Assembly (NCBI GenBank): GCA_038751365.1
Contig: JBCDGH010000005.1
Location: 1 to 52,249, forward strand
Source: JBCDGH01 sp038751365
Lineage (GTDB): Bacteria; Patescibacteriota; JACMRA01
Direction: 5' to 3'
Length of the DNA stretch: 52,249 bases
Of the stretch, positions 8,702 to 17,300 are shown piece after piece (the stretch's first letter is position 1; each line of letters opens with the position of its first letter). The position numbers and the translations under genes are program-made. The notes beneath the pieces were generated by a model. It worked only from the letters and a program-made list of their open reading frames with translations, was not told the DNA's origin and did not search any database.

Positions 8702-9838
8702 CTAATTGTCAAGCATATCTTGCAAAGTTTTATAATACTTTTTCAGCTTTGATTGAGCAATATCTTTAGAAGGAAAGGTTACTTGGTCAAAGTACGCAGG
8801 ATAGGTCTTTGAAATTGTATTTAACCAGCTAGGTCTATTACTTTGATGTAAAATGTAAAACAAACTTTCTACCATTTTAGCATTTTCCTCTTGATGTGTA
8901 CTTGGTAAAGGAACTAGATAAGCAGGTTTTTCTAGATATTGTAATTCTGTTATTGAAGCCATACCAGCTCTACACAAAACAAGATCAGCTAATTTCATTA
9001 CTATGGGCATCTCTTCAAATAAAACTTCTAGTCTGAGATAATTTACATTTTTGACATCACCTAGTTGCTTAGTCTGTAGTAATCCAGTGAGATGAATTAT
9101 TCTAAATTTTTTTAGTAACTCATCAATATTATTTATCGTCCAGACATTAATATCTTCTGAGCCACTACCCCCTCCAAAAATAAGCATTAAAGGATTGCTA
9201 TTTTTAATTTTTAGAAACTTTTGTAACTCAAGGTTTTTCGCTTGCTCGATCAATTTATCTTGAGTTAATAAGCTTAGCTTATTATATTTTTCTTCTTCAA
9301 TGGGGTTTGGAATCTGAATAGCATTCTTGAATTTAGAGTAGTTTAACTTCGTATAATTATAAACATAGCTCACTAAATTAGCCTTAGAAACAGTCAATTT
9401 GTTTGATAAGCCTGGCTGCGGGTCTTGCTGATGAATAATAATCTTGGTCGTGGTAAGTCTAAAAAAATTTGTTATCTCTGCAGCGTATATTATCGGAACT
9501 GCTAAAAAACTTCCTGTAGAATAGATCATTTTAGGCTTATCCAAAACCAAAAAATAAACACACTTTAGAAAAGACCAAGCTAATAAAATAAAATTTTTAA
9601 ATAAGTCTGAATAGTTTTTTACTGTCTCTGAGATTTTTTCTGTTTTAAAACTAAGTAAAGTAAGTCTAGTCTCTGGCAAATACCGTATTTTCCAGCCTCT
9701 TTTATGACTTGCTGTTTCCTCAAAACCATTTTTGACCCCTATACATATTGGTTCAATATTTGACAAGCTTTTGACAACTGCTGGTAAAGGAAAAAAAGGT
9801 CCACCTGTTCTACCAGCAATCAAATATACTTTATTCAT
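8702..9838 (-). CDS. murG: MurG-like UDP-GlcNAc transferase
   Basis: A 378-residue GT28-type glycosyltransferase resembling MurG, which adds GlcNAc to lipid I on the inner face of the membrane. The N-terminal Gly-rich loop is GRTGGPFFPLPAVVKSL. The acceptor-side HQQDPQPGLSN matches MurG's HEQN…PG.tN. The donor-side LVLCRAGMASITELQYLEKPAYLVPLPSTHQEENA matches MurG's 'RAGA.TI.EL…P.P.a...HQ..NA'. The usual GGTGGH loop has Pro instead of His. The start is taken at ATG 9838 (MNKVYLIAG), six bases after a -10 box, rather than at the upstream TTG. No other mur genes are nearby. Confidence 0.85.
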   Translation of the reverse strand: MNKVYLIAGRTGGPFFPLPAVVKSLSNIEPICIGVKNGFEETASHKRGWKIRYLPETRLTLLSFKTEKISETVKNYSDLFKNFILLAWSFLKCVYFLVLDKPKMIYSTGSFLAVPIIYAAEITNFFRLTTTKIIIHQQDPQPGLSNKLTVSKANLVSYVYNYTKLNYSKFKNAIQIPNPIEEEKYNKLSLLTQDKLIEQAKNLELQKFLKIKNSNPLMLIFGGGSGSEDINVWTINNIDELLKKFRIIHLTGLLQTKQLGDVKNVNYLRLEVLFEEMPIVMKLADLVLCRAGMASITELQYLEKPAYLVPLPSTHQEENAKMVESLFYILHQSNRPSWLNTISKTYPAYFDQVTFPSKDIAQSKLKKYYKTLQDMLDN

Positions 9839-9844
9839 AATATT

Positions 9845-9873
9845 AAACAACTGTAAGCTGGATTTTAGGTCAA
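9845..9873 (-). promoter_or_regulatory. Promoter of the murG-like gene, leaderless arrangement
   Basis: Minus strand: TTGACC (9873-9868), 17 bp, TTGTTT (9850-9845), then six bases and the ATG at 9838. Initiation about seven bases after the -10 box would fall on the start codon, so the mRNA should be leaderless. The weak -10 hexamer lowers confidence; the exact -35 spacing supports it. Confidence 0.5.
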
Positions 9874-9906
9874 GATTGCCATGAGTTATCTCCTACAGCA
9901 ACTAAT

Positions 9907-10971
9907 TTATGTCTCTTTACTTGCTTTTTCATACCGCCTTATCCTATGACTTTGCCACTCTTGAAACAAGATATTAATTATAACTGCTATTGGAACAGCT
10001 AATAGAGCTCCGAGTATTCCTGAGAGTTGCGAGCCTAACATAATCCCTAGAATCACCACAATTGGATCAAGGCCAACTGATTTGTTCATAATATTCGGCA
10101 CCAAAATATTACCTTCGATCTGCTGCAAGATTATCATAAAAGCTAAAACAACTAAAGCTTGAGGTAAAGATGCTGTAGCCAGAGCAACAATAATTATAGG
10201 TACTATAGCCACTACAGGACCAATCACAGGTATAATATCAGTAATACCTGAAATTAAAGCCAAAGGTAGGGCATATTCAATACCAATAATTTTTAAACCA
10301 GTGTAGGTTAAAATACCTACTACAGTCATCAAACCAAACTGACCGATAAGCCAGTGACCAAGTTTATCTTCTACCTTATTAATCACTTTTAGAGTATGTT
10401 CTTGATGGTCTATATCAGCAAAGCTTACAAGAAATTTTTTAACTTTTCCTGGATCAGATAGCTGGTAGAAAGTAATAGCAGCCAGAGTAATAAGTGTTAA
10501 AGCCCCAGTAAAGATATTAGTAGTAAAAGAAATTGCCTGAGCACCAAAATTAGTAAACGGGTTATTTGCTCCCAAAATGCGTTCCAGCTGATCTGCAATA
10601 TTCTCTCCTTCATTTGCAGAAAATTGGTTTTGCAAACCTAACTCACCGATAATATTATTCAGTAGGTCAGGAAGATTATCAAGTAGTTCAAGAGTTTGGC
10701 TAACTATATTTTGTAGTGACAGAAAGAGTACGCCGCCCAAAAATAATACTAATAGCCCTACAACTGATAAAACAGATAGTATGCGAGGTATATTAAACAG
10801 TTTACTAATTTTATTAATTATTGGATTAAGACCAGCTGCTAGAACGTAAGTTAAGAAAATTAACAAAAGTAGATTAGTAACGTAATAAATCAAGGCAGCC
10901 GCTCCTATAAATAGAGCAATTCTACCTAATGTACGCCAACTTACTTCGTTATAAACTATATTTCTTTTCAT
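9907..10971 (-). CDS. AI-2E family (PerM-like) membrane transporter
   Basis: A 354-residue polytopic membrane protein of the AI-2 exporter superfamily. It shows an N-terminal pair of spans, the amphipathic middle region (…LEDN.PDLLNNIIGELG…), and the C-terminal signature GISGITDIIPVIGPVVAIVPIIIVAL followed by QQIEGNILVPNIMNKSVGLDPIVVILGIMLGSQLSGILGALLAVP. Those blocks are highly conserved in the family (YdiK, PerM, TqsA). Members export small molecules or act in Na+/H+ exchange, and the substrate here is unknown. Length is normal. It lies 68 bp downstream of the start region of the murG-like gene's upstream neighbour and reads in the same direction as murG. Confidence 0.92.
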   Translation of the reverse strand: MKRNIVYNEVSWRTLGRIALFIGAAALIYYVTNLLLLIFLTYVLAAGLNPIINKISKLFNIPRILSVLSVVGLLVLFLGGVLFLSLQNIVSQTLELLDNLPDLLNNIIGELGLQNQFSANEGENIADQLERILGANNPFTNFGAQAISFTTNIFTGALTLITLAAITFYQLSDPGKVKKFLVSFADIDHQEHTLKVINKVEDKLGHWLIGQFGLMTVVGILTYTGLKIIGIEYALPLALISGITDIIPVIGPVVAIVPIIIVALATASLPQALVVLAFMIILQQIEGNILVPNIMNKSVGLDPIVVILGIMLGSQLSGILGALLAVPIAVIINILFQEWQSHRIRRYEKASKET

Positions 10972-11024
10972 ATTGATTTTTTAATCTAAAAAGTAACATT
11001 TGGAAAATTTAGTAAATCTTAGGA

Positions 11025-11990
11025 TTAATCATTCTCTGCTTTGTATTTAATAACCTTATTCAAAAAAGCTATTTCAGACTTATATTTTTCTCGAAACATT
11101 TCTAAATACTCCTCTGTTAAGTGAGATTCAAAACTTAGGGTCAGATCTTCATGCGCTAAATCACCTGGGTATTGTGAGTTTGAGTCTTTGGTAAATTTTT
11201 CCAAAAATTTTGAGTTTTTTTCGTCATCAATGTTTAATTCTAAAGATATTTGATGTACCAACCATGACAAACGCTCCTCAAAGATCTGATCTTGGGGATT
11301 TAGAGTATAATCATATTCAAAACCATTCTTTTCAACTGATTGCTTAATACTGTGTATAGGAAAATTGTCTAATCCGATCTGCCTTTTCAAAAAGTATTTG
11401 TATCGTTTTATATTCGATAATCCAGCATCAATACCTCTAACTAAAGTCTCGTCTAGCTCAGAAAAAGACCTAGGAAGAATTATACCTATATCTTCTAAAA
11501 TTTTAGCATATACTCCATGCGAAAGTATATCATGATCTAAATTTGTTAACCTATTATTTTCTACAACCTCAATATTTTGATTAGATCTATTTAAACCAAT
11601 TAAATTACTTTGCAGATTTGAGGTAGGGTTGGGATTTTTATACATATTAACTAACCCCTGATTAAACAAGAAATCCTTGGTATTATATAATGACAAAGCT
11701 ACATCCTCAATATTTTTAAGTTTTAAATTAGAGCCATTTTCACTAGAATATTTTTGTTTCAGATCATTAAATTGCTTATACTTTAACTTCAAAAAGCTTT
11801 TCAGATTACTTGCTACTTTCTCATTTAAGATTAACTCAGAAATACTAGCCAAGTCTTTTTTGTTGCCAATAGTATTATTTATTAATGATTTACACAAACT
11901 TATTGCTTTCTTTGTATCCTCTTTTTCCTCAGAGAAAAGATAGACACTTTCACCTGGTTCAATTTTAGGTATATACTTATTTTTTTCCAT
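11025..11990 (-). CDS. Unknown soluble protein
   Basis: A 321-residue protein of unknown family, with no membrane span or signal. It is rich in Leu, Lys, Asn and Ser, with two mainly helical halves. The stretch GIDAGLSNIKRYKYFLKRQIGLDNFP (split here as GIDAGLSNIKRYKYF and LKRQIGLDNFP) near the middle is its best-conserved-looking part. It starts with ATG at 11990 and has no Shine-Dalgarno. It precedes the AI-2E-type transporter by 53 bp and may share a transcript with it. No function can be proposed. Confidence 0.6.
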   Translation of the reverse strand: MEKNKYIPKIEPGESVYLFSEEKEDTKKAISLCKSLINNTIGNKKDLASISELILNEKVASNLKSFLKLKYKQFNDLKQKYSSENGSNLKLKNIEDVALSLYNTKDFLFNQGLVNMYKNPNPTSNLQSNLIGLNRSNQNIEVVENNRLTNLDHDILSHGVYAKILEDIGIILPRSFSELDETLVRGIDAGLSNIKRYKYFLKRQIGLDNFPIHSIKQSVEKNGFEYDYTLNPQDQIFEERLSWLVHQISLELNIDDEKNSKFLEKFTKDSNSQYPGDLAHEDLTLSFESHLTEEYLEMFREKYKSEIAFLNKVIKYKAEND

Positions 11991-12049
11991 ATTTTATATT
12001 TGTCTTCCATCTAATTATATCACATCCACGCAAAACAAACAAAATTTAC

Positions 12050-12403
12050 TTACAACAGTCTGACACTATCAGACTCATCTAAATAATCTTCAAATCCGAC
12101 CACTATATTTTCGTCTACTTCAAAACCTTCATCTTGTAATAGCTGAATCTGAAGCAATCCTCTAGGACCTAGTTTTAAGCTAGATACTACTCCATGCTTT
12201 GCAAGAACTCGTTGCCAAGGATATTTTAGCTTTTCTTCCTCAGTAAAACCAGACAAAATCCAGCCAACTTGACGAGGGTTAACTCCAGTTATCTTGCTAA
12301 TTGAGCCATATGTCGTCAGTTTACCTAGCGGTATTGCACTAACCGCTTCAAGTACTACAGTCTTGGGTGAGTTACTATTTACAATAGTCATAATTTCTTT
12401 CAT
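12050..12403 (-). CDS. Alkyltransferase-like protein (ATL), MGMT-fold without the acceptor Cys
   Basis: A 117-residue protein matching the DNA-binding domain of O6-alkylguanine-DNA alkyltransferases: IPLGKLTTYGSISKITGVNPRQVGWIL (helix-turn-helix side), then PWQRVLAKHGVVSSLKLGPRGLLQIQLLQDEGFEV. The active-site PCHRV of true transferases is PWQRV here, so the alkyl-accepting Cys is replaced by Trp. That is the hallmark of ATL proteins, which bind O6-alkylguanine and flag it for nucleotide excision repair. Start chosen at ATG 12403 rather than the TTG at 12412. It is divergent from the small ORF at 12436, with only 32 bp between them. Confidence 0.9.
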   Translation of the reverse strand: MKEIMTIVNSNSPKTVVLEAVSAIPLGKLTTYGSISKITGVNPRQVGWILSGFTEEEKLKYPWQRVLAKHGVVSSLKLGPRGLLQIQLLQDEGFEVDENIVVGFEDYLDESDSVRLL

Positions 12404-12435
12404 GTTGCTCAAACCTTAAGTATAAATTTAGCGTA

Positions 12436-12642
12436 ATGTCAGAATTTCGAATTAATAATTATATAAAACAAGAAACAATGAGTGATAAGGAACTCAGATG
12501 GAAAACTTTTATTCTCTCGGCTTTATTATTAGGGATCACTAGCTTTAATAATAATCTAAACTTTCGAGATAGCAATCAAACTGAGTACAATAACCCTGAT
12601 AAGAACCAAAACAATCTTATGAACACTAAAGAGGCAGCTTAG
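12436..12642 (+). CDS. Small putative membrane protein
   Basis: A 68-residue frame starting with ATG, with one moderately hydrophobic segment (FILSALLLGITSF, about 31-43) between a charged N-terminus and an Asn-rich tail. No family is recognised. It starts 32 bp from the divergent ATL gene and its stop overlaps the M16 gene of the other strand by 4 bp, which fits a real convergent gene. The promoter space is very small and no ribosome site is visible, so it could be a chance frame. Confidence 0.4.
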   Translation: MSEFRINNYIKQETMSDKELRWKTFILSALLLGITSFNNNLNFRDSNQTEYNNPDKNQNNLMNTKEAA

Positions 12643-14003
12643 GATAAATATTTGCGAATTAATTTATCTACTAGCCGAGTTTCTTTGGCAGTTCCTAAAG
12701 TCGTAATTGCAGCTCTAGAAGCAGTAAATAAGTCACTAGCTAATGATCTGATAGCTGGTGCTTCTACTTGGTCTATCTTGGTTAGTAGGTCTTGAAGCTC
12801 AAAGGTAAGATTAGAGCCGACCAAATTCTCAACTTGCCAACTAGTAGCGATCAATAGATCTTCATGCTCTATAATTAGCTTACCTTTTAGATACTCCTTG
12901 GCTTTGAGTAGTTCGTTAATAGACACTGTAGTCTTCTTCAAACCCTCTAATGTAGACAACACACTTTCTAAACCGAAAGAAAATTGACTATTGTCTATAG
13001 TCCCAGATATCTGCAAATAACCTGTAGCTTTAAATCTCACTACCTCACTACCAACGTTAGCAAACAGCATTTCCTCCTCTACTGTCTTTGACCACAGTCT
13101 AGATGACGAACCCTGTCCTAAAACACTATTTAATACAAGTAACTGAGCCCATTTAGTAAGAGTAGCTTCTAGCGCAACTTTAGTATCTATCGTGATCTCT
13201 GGATTTTTGCTAGCTTCACTGATTAGTTCTGACTGCATACCCTCATCTAGTAGGAAAGCAAAAGCAATCTGAGTTTGTGCTAAACCTCTTTGACGGTAAA
13301 CCACTCTAGGCAATTCATCCACATCATCCTTATGAAATTCAAAAGGTTCTATGTATTTTTTTAATCTTGGACTCCAATAATTCCACTCTTGCTCAACTAG
13401 CTCCATGACCGCTTTGTTATCAAAATTACCTGACATTACTAAAAAGCTTTTATCTGGACGATATTGATGGGCTAAATACTCATTCACATCTTCCTGAGTA
13501 ATTGACATAATACTATCAATCGTTCCTTCCACAGGTAGACCGAGGTTATATTTAGCATACAAATTAGACATGGCTAAACGAGTATGATCTGCATCAATAA
13601 TGTCTTCAAAAGTTTTTAAATCTTCAACTATAGCTCTTTTTTCTCTATCTATATCTCTAGTATCAAAGTATGACCTCTGGATAACTTCAGCCATCATAGA
13701 TATTGCTTTGAATTGGTGATAGCTAGGTACATTAATGTAGAATTGAGATAGTTCTTGCGTAGTTTGACTGCTGTAAGTACCTCCCATACTCTCTAAAGTA
13801 AGGTTAAGACTGCGCGAAGAAGTATGCTTGTCGGTTCCGCACCAAAATAATCGTTCTATCAAATAGCTGATTCCAAGGGGAAAATAACCTTCCTCCACAA
13901 CTGAGCCTGAAGTAGCCACAAAACTTGTCAGAAAGACACCACTACCCTGTTTGGGTAACCTAAGGACTGTCATTCCGTTTTTTAGTCTTAAAGGTTTTAA
14001 CAT
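12639..14003 (-). CDS. M16-family (pitrilysin/processing peptidase) homologue, probably inactive
   Basis: A 454-residue protein with the M16 layout: NGMTVLRLP, FVATSGSVVEEGYFPLGISYLIERLFWCGT, then DIDREKRAIVEDLKTFED, QYRPDKSFLVMSGNFD and a second half resembling the partner domain. The zinc site HxxEH, normally in 'GiaHflEHm.F.GT', reads YLIER: both His ligands are replaced (Tyr, Arg) and only the Glu remains. It resembles non-catalytic subunits, such as the partner chain of two-subunit M16B enzymes, but no active partner is in the window. ATG at 14003 follows a -10 box by seven bases. Confidence 0.85.
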   Translation of the reverse strand: MLKPLRLKNGMTVLRLPKQGSGVFLTSFVATSGSVVEEGYFPLGISYLIERLFWCGTDKHTSSRSLNLTLESMGGTYSSQTTQELSQFYINVPSYHQFKAISMMAEVIQRSYFDTRDIDREKRAIVEDLKTFEDIIDADHTRLAMSNLYAKYNLGLPVEGTIDSIMSITQEDVNEYLAHQYRPDKSFLVMSGNFDNKAVMELVEQEWNYWSPRLKKYIEPFEFHKDDVDELPRVVYRQRGLAQTQIAFAFLLDEGMQSELISEASKNPEITIDTKVALEATLTKWAQLLVLNSVLGQGSSSRLWSKTVEEEMLFANVGSEVVRFKATGYLQISGTIDNSQFSFGLESVLSTLEGLKKTTVSINELLKAKEYLKGKLIIEHEDLLIATSWQVENLVGSNLTFELQDLLTKIDQVEAPAIRSLASDLFTASRAAITTLGTAKETRLVDKLIRKYLS

Positions 14004-14010
14004 ACCTATA

Positions 14011-14040
14011 ATTATGCTTTTATATGCTACTTTATGTCAA
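14011..14040 (-). promoter_or_regulatory. Promoter of the M16-like gene, leaderless arrangement
   Basis: Minus strand: TTGACA (14040-14035), 18 bp, CATAAT (14016-14011), seven bases, ATG at 14003. Predicted initiation falls at or next to the start codon. The promoter sits directly after the terminator at 14049-14079. Confidence 0.6.
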
Positions 14041-14048
14041 TTTTAGAT

Positions 14049-14079
14049 AAAAAAAGGTCAGTCTTAAGTTAACTGACCT
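14049..14079 (-). terminator. Rho-independent terminator
   Basis: On the minus strand an 8-bp perfect stem (AGGTCAGT at 14079-14072 with ACTGACCT at 14062-14055, nine-base loop) is followed by a run of U (14054-14049 are A on the plus strand). It overlaps the stop of the mini-ORF at 14064-14156 and insulates the M16 promoter. Confidence 0.85.
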
Positions 14080-14156
14080 AACAAATCCACTTCAAAGGTT
14101 TCTACTACAATATCGTCTAGTGAAAGTTTGTAGGCATCACCTCCTTTAGCAGGGTA
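14064..14156 (-). other. Terminator-bounded mini-ORF with leader-like peptide; no standard start codon
   Basis: Between two terminators lies a 30-codon open frame (Y14156 to TAA 14066-14064). Its second half reads KLSLDDIVVETFEV then DLLGQLT, followed at once by a terminator. The pattern L-x-LDD-h-x-VE-[ST]-F resembles leader peptides I recall from some lanthipeptide (pinensin-type) precursors. A perfect anti-16S tail match (AAAGGAGGTG, 14147-14138) lies inside the frame, but there is no ATG, GTG or TTG in this frame after the upstream TAA at 14159-14157. The ATG adjacent to the ribosome site is in another frame and stops after six codons. It could be a decayed gene, a small peptide gene with a non-standard start, or chance. 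Confidence 0.25.
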
Positions 14157-14199
14157 TTAAAGTAAACTAACCAGATCAGTCTTAATTAAATTTGTCAAC

Positions 14200-14222
14200 A
14201 AAAAATCTACCTTTTGGGTAGA
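14200..14222 (-). terminator. Rho-independent terminator of ileS
   Basis: Minus strand: TCTACC (14222-14217), five-base loop, GGTAGA (14211-14206), then six U (14205-14200). It lies about 106 bp after the ileS stop and has the classic form. Confidence 0.85.
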
Positions 14223-14327
14223 CTATCTGATAAAAAAACTGGAGAAGGTAAAGCATCAACCGTTTTTGTATTTTCTAAGTCACGTAAAAATAATACGCTC
14301 TTAAGAAGCATAAAATCCTTAAGATAA

Positions 14328-17300
14328 CTAATCCACTAAAATTTTAACCAGTTCTTTTACCTCAAAGCTTTTGTCTATTTCTTCACTCAAACCTTCTACC
14401 CATTTGATTTCTACACATAGCTTAGACCAGTCGACTTTTTGTAATACACTTTGTAAAATGTCGTCGTCATGTACTTGAACAGTCTGCCACTTCATAGAAA
14501 CTATTTGTCCGGGTCTAAAACCCTGCTTTTTCCTAAAATCCTGCACTGATCGCTCGAAATCTCTGATAAACCCTAACACACTCAATTCTTTATCAACCAC
14601 CAAGTCTACTTTTAATTTACCAAACTCAGTATCATTCTCATATATTTCTCCTTCAGTCCTAGCCAAATCTTTATCTAGGAGGTTACACTCAGTTTTCAAA
14701 AGTTCTAACAAGCCACCATCAGCTTTAAATTCACTAAAATCCGCATATAAAGGTTGTCTAACCCTCACTAGCTGTTCTTTGCGGGCTGAGTGAATGTCAC
14801 TAACTAACTGCCTTAGCACGCTCATTTTGTGCATTAGCTTAGTCTGTTTCTCAGTTAGTTTCGCAAACTCTGGAATTTCTGTAAGGTGGACAGACTCTAA
14901 GTCTTCTTGAATTTTGAGCAGAGACCATAGACGCTCTGTGCTAAATGGTTGCAACGCAGCAGTAATAATAGCAAATATTTTTCCCGTCTCTCTAAGGCAA
15001 GTAGCTACTTCTGCTCCGTGCGAAGATAAGATATCTTTAGACCTACGGATATACCAAGTAGAAAAATCATGAATATAAGGAATAACTAGTCTCGCTGCCT
15101 CAATAATATTATACGATTCTAAATAACCGTCTATTTTGCTAGCATAATCTAGTGTATAAGCTTGCCACCACTTGTTCAGTGGATGTTTGTAGGTCTTAGA
15201 AACCACCTCTCTTCCATAAGACTCTAGAACATAAGAGATATATTTGATGCTGTTAGATAGTAGTAGTGTAGAATCTCTAAATACAGTCATGACATCTTTA
15301 TCTTTCATCTTCACAGTCTCACCATTGAAGAATGGACCAGAAACAAAATATAATCTTAGGGCATCGCTTCCAACTTTGTTTAGAAGTACATCTGGGGTAG
15401 AGTCAAAGTTTTTCTTGGATTTACTTAATTTTTTACCATCGTTACCCAGCAAAGTACCATGCACATGGACATTTTTGAAAGCCGGTTTATCAAAAATTGC
15501 TGTGCTAAGGATGTGTAAAGCGTGGAACCAACCCCTGATCTGACCTTCATACTCGACTATATAATCAGCTGGGGTATTGTTTTCTACAAATTCTTTGTTT
15601 TCAAAAGGATAGTGCCAACTAGCCCAAGGTGCGCTTCCGCTGTCGATCCAACAATCAATAACGTCAGTGATGCGAGTGTATGTATTATCTACTTCATCTT
15701 TAAGAACGATATGATCAATAAATGGTCTATGTAGATCCAAAAACTTTATACTACCAAAAGGTTGGTAAATACCCATATCATCCAGTTTGATCTGCCTATA
15801 GAAATAGAAATTTTTTAGATTTTTCTTGCTACCAGGGTGCAAACCTAACAACCAAGTAGTCCATAAAACCTGCTCATCTGAATTCAAAATAATCTGTACT
15901 GTTTCGTATTTCTCAAATAGACCTAAGATCTCATCTAGTATTTTCTGCCCATACTCCGCAAACCTTTTGATTTCTAGAGTCTTCTCTTTTCTGAGCTCAG
16001 TTAGATTTTTACTACGATATTGAGTGGCTGTTATACCCAGTGGTAATTTACTTTGTGAATCGCTAACAATGACTGTCTTCCCAAATTCATAAAATTCTGG
16101 GTTAAGATCGCGAGTATTTAAAAGCCTGAAGATTGGATTGGCTGCCTGTTTAGTTAGTTTATCCAAGGAGTCAACAAATATAGATTTGGACTTATCTTCA
16201 GTTTGCCAAATAGGCAGAGGAGTACCCCAATATCTTTTTCTAGAAATACACCAGTCGGGAGCAGTTTCTAGACCAATTCTAAATCTACCCTCTTTAAGAT
16301 GTTCTGGCATCCAATTTATTTTTTCGTTCATCTCAACACTCTGATTCAACAATCTAGTCTCCCCTATATACCAGTTTTCTTGAGCTGAATAATATACTTT
16401 TTTATCATCTCTATTATACACCGGATACTTGTGAGTAAATCTAAATTTACTAAACAGCGCTCCTTTTTTTTCCATAAGATCATTGATCAAAGGATTGGCA
16501 GCCTGAAAACTCTTACCAAATACTGGCTTTAGCTCTGGATTGAGAGTGTCTAAGATTTCACCATACTCGTTTAGGCAGGTTAATACAGGAAGATTGCGTT
16601 CTTTTCTAATTCCAAAATCCTCAGCACCGTAAGCCGGAGCAACCTGTAGAATACCAGTACCTTCTGTGTTAGTAACTACTTCAGAAGTGTACACCCGAAA
16701 TATATTAGCTTTCTCTTCGTAGGAATCAATTTTCTCATTTGGCTCAAAGACAGGCTTGTATTCCAAACCTTCAAGATCGCTCCCAGTGAAACTTACTATC
16801 TTAACAATATCCACCCCTAGCTTCTGAAAATATTCACTACTATCAGTAATTTGATCTAACTCTAACTGTAGCTCCGGAGAGTTGACCACTGCCTCATGTA
16901 ATTGCAGAGATAAAATAGGAATACCTCTATTTTCAGCCAAAATAACAATCTCTGAGCTAGCTCCAAGATAGTACATTGAGTACTCTATCTCAGTACCTAC
17001 ACAAAGAGCCACGTTAGCAGGTAAAGTCCATGGTGTAGTAGTCCAAGATAACAGGCTTATGCCATAGTTTTTGTTTAGAATGTCTTTAATTTTTTGGAGT
17101 GTGTCCAAGTTTTCTAAGATTACTTTATATTGATCTTTTAAGTGCAATAGCTCTACACCAGCCTCCTTGTCAGTTTGTAGATTACCCCAGTCTAGCTGAC
17201 TAAACTCTGGTCTACCACCCTTGAGTAGCTCTTTCAAATTAGCTTTCTTAGCTTTACTATCCAGCTTATCTAATATGGTAATTCGCTTTTCTACGTCTAG

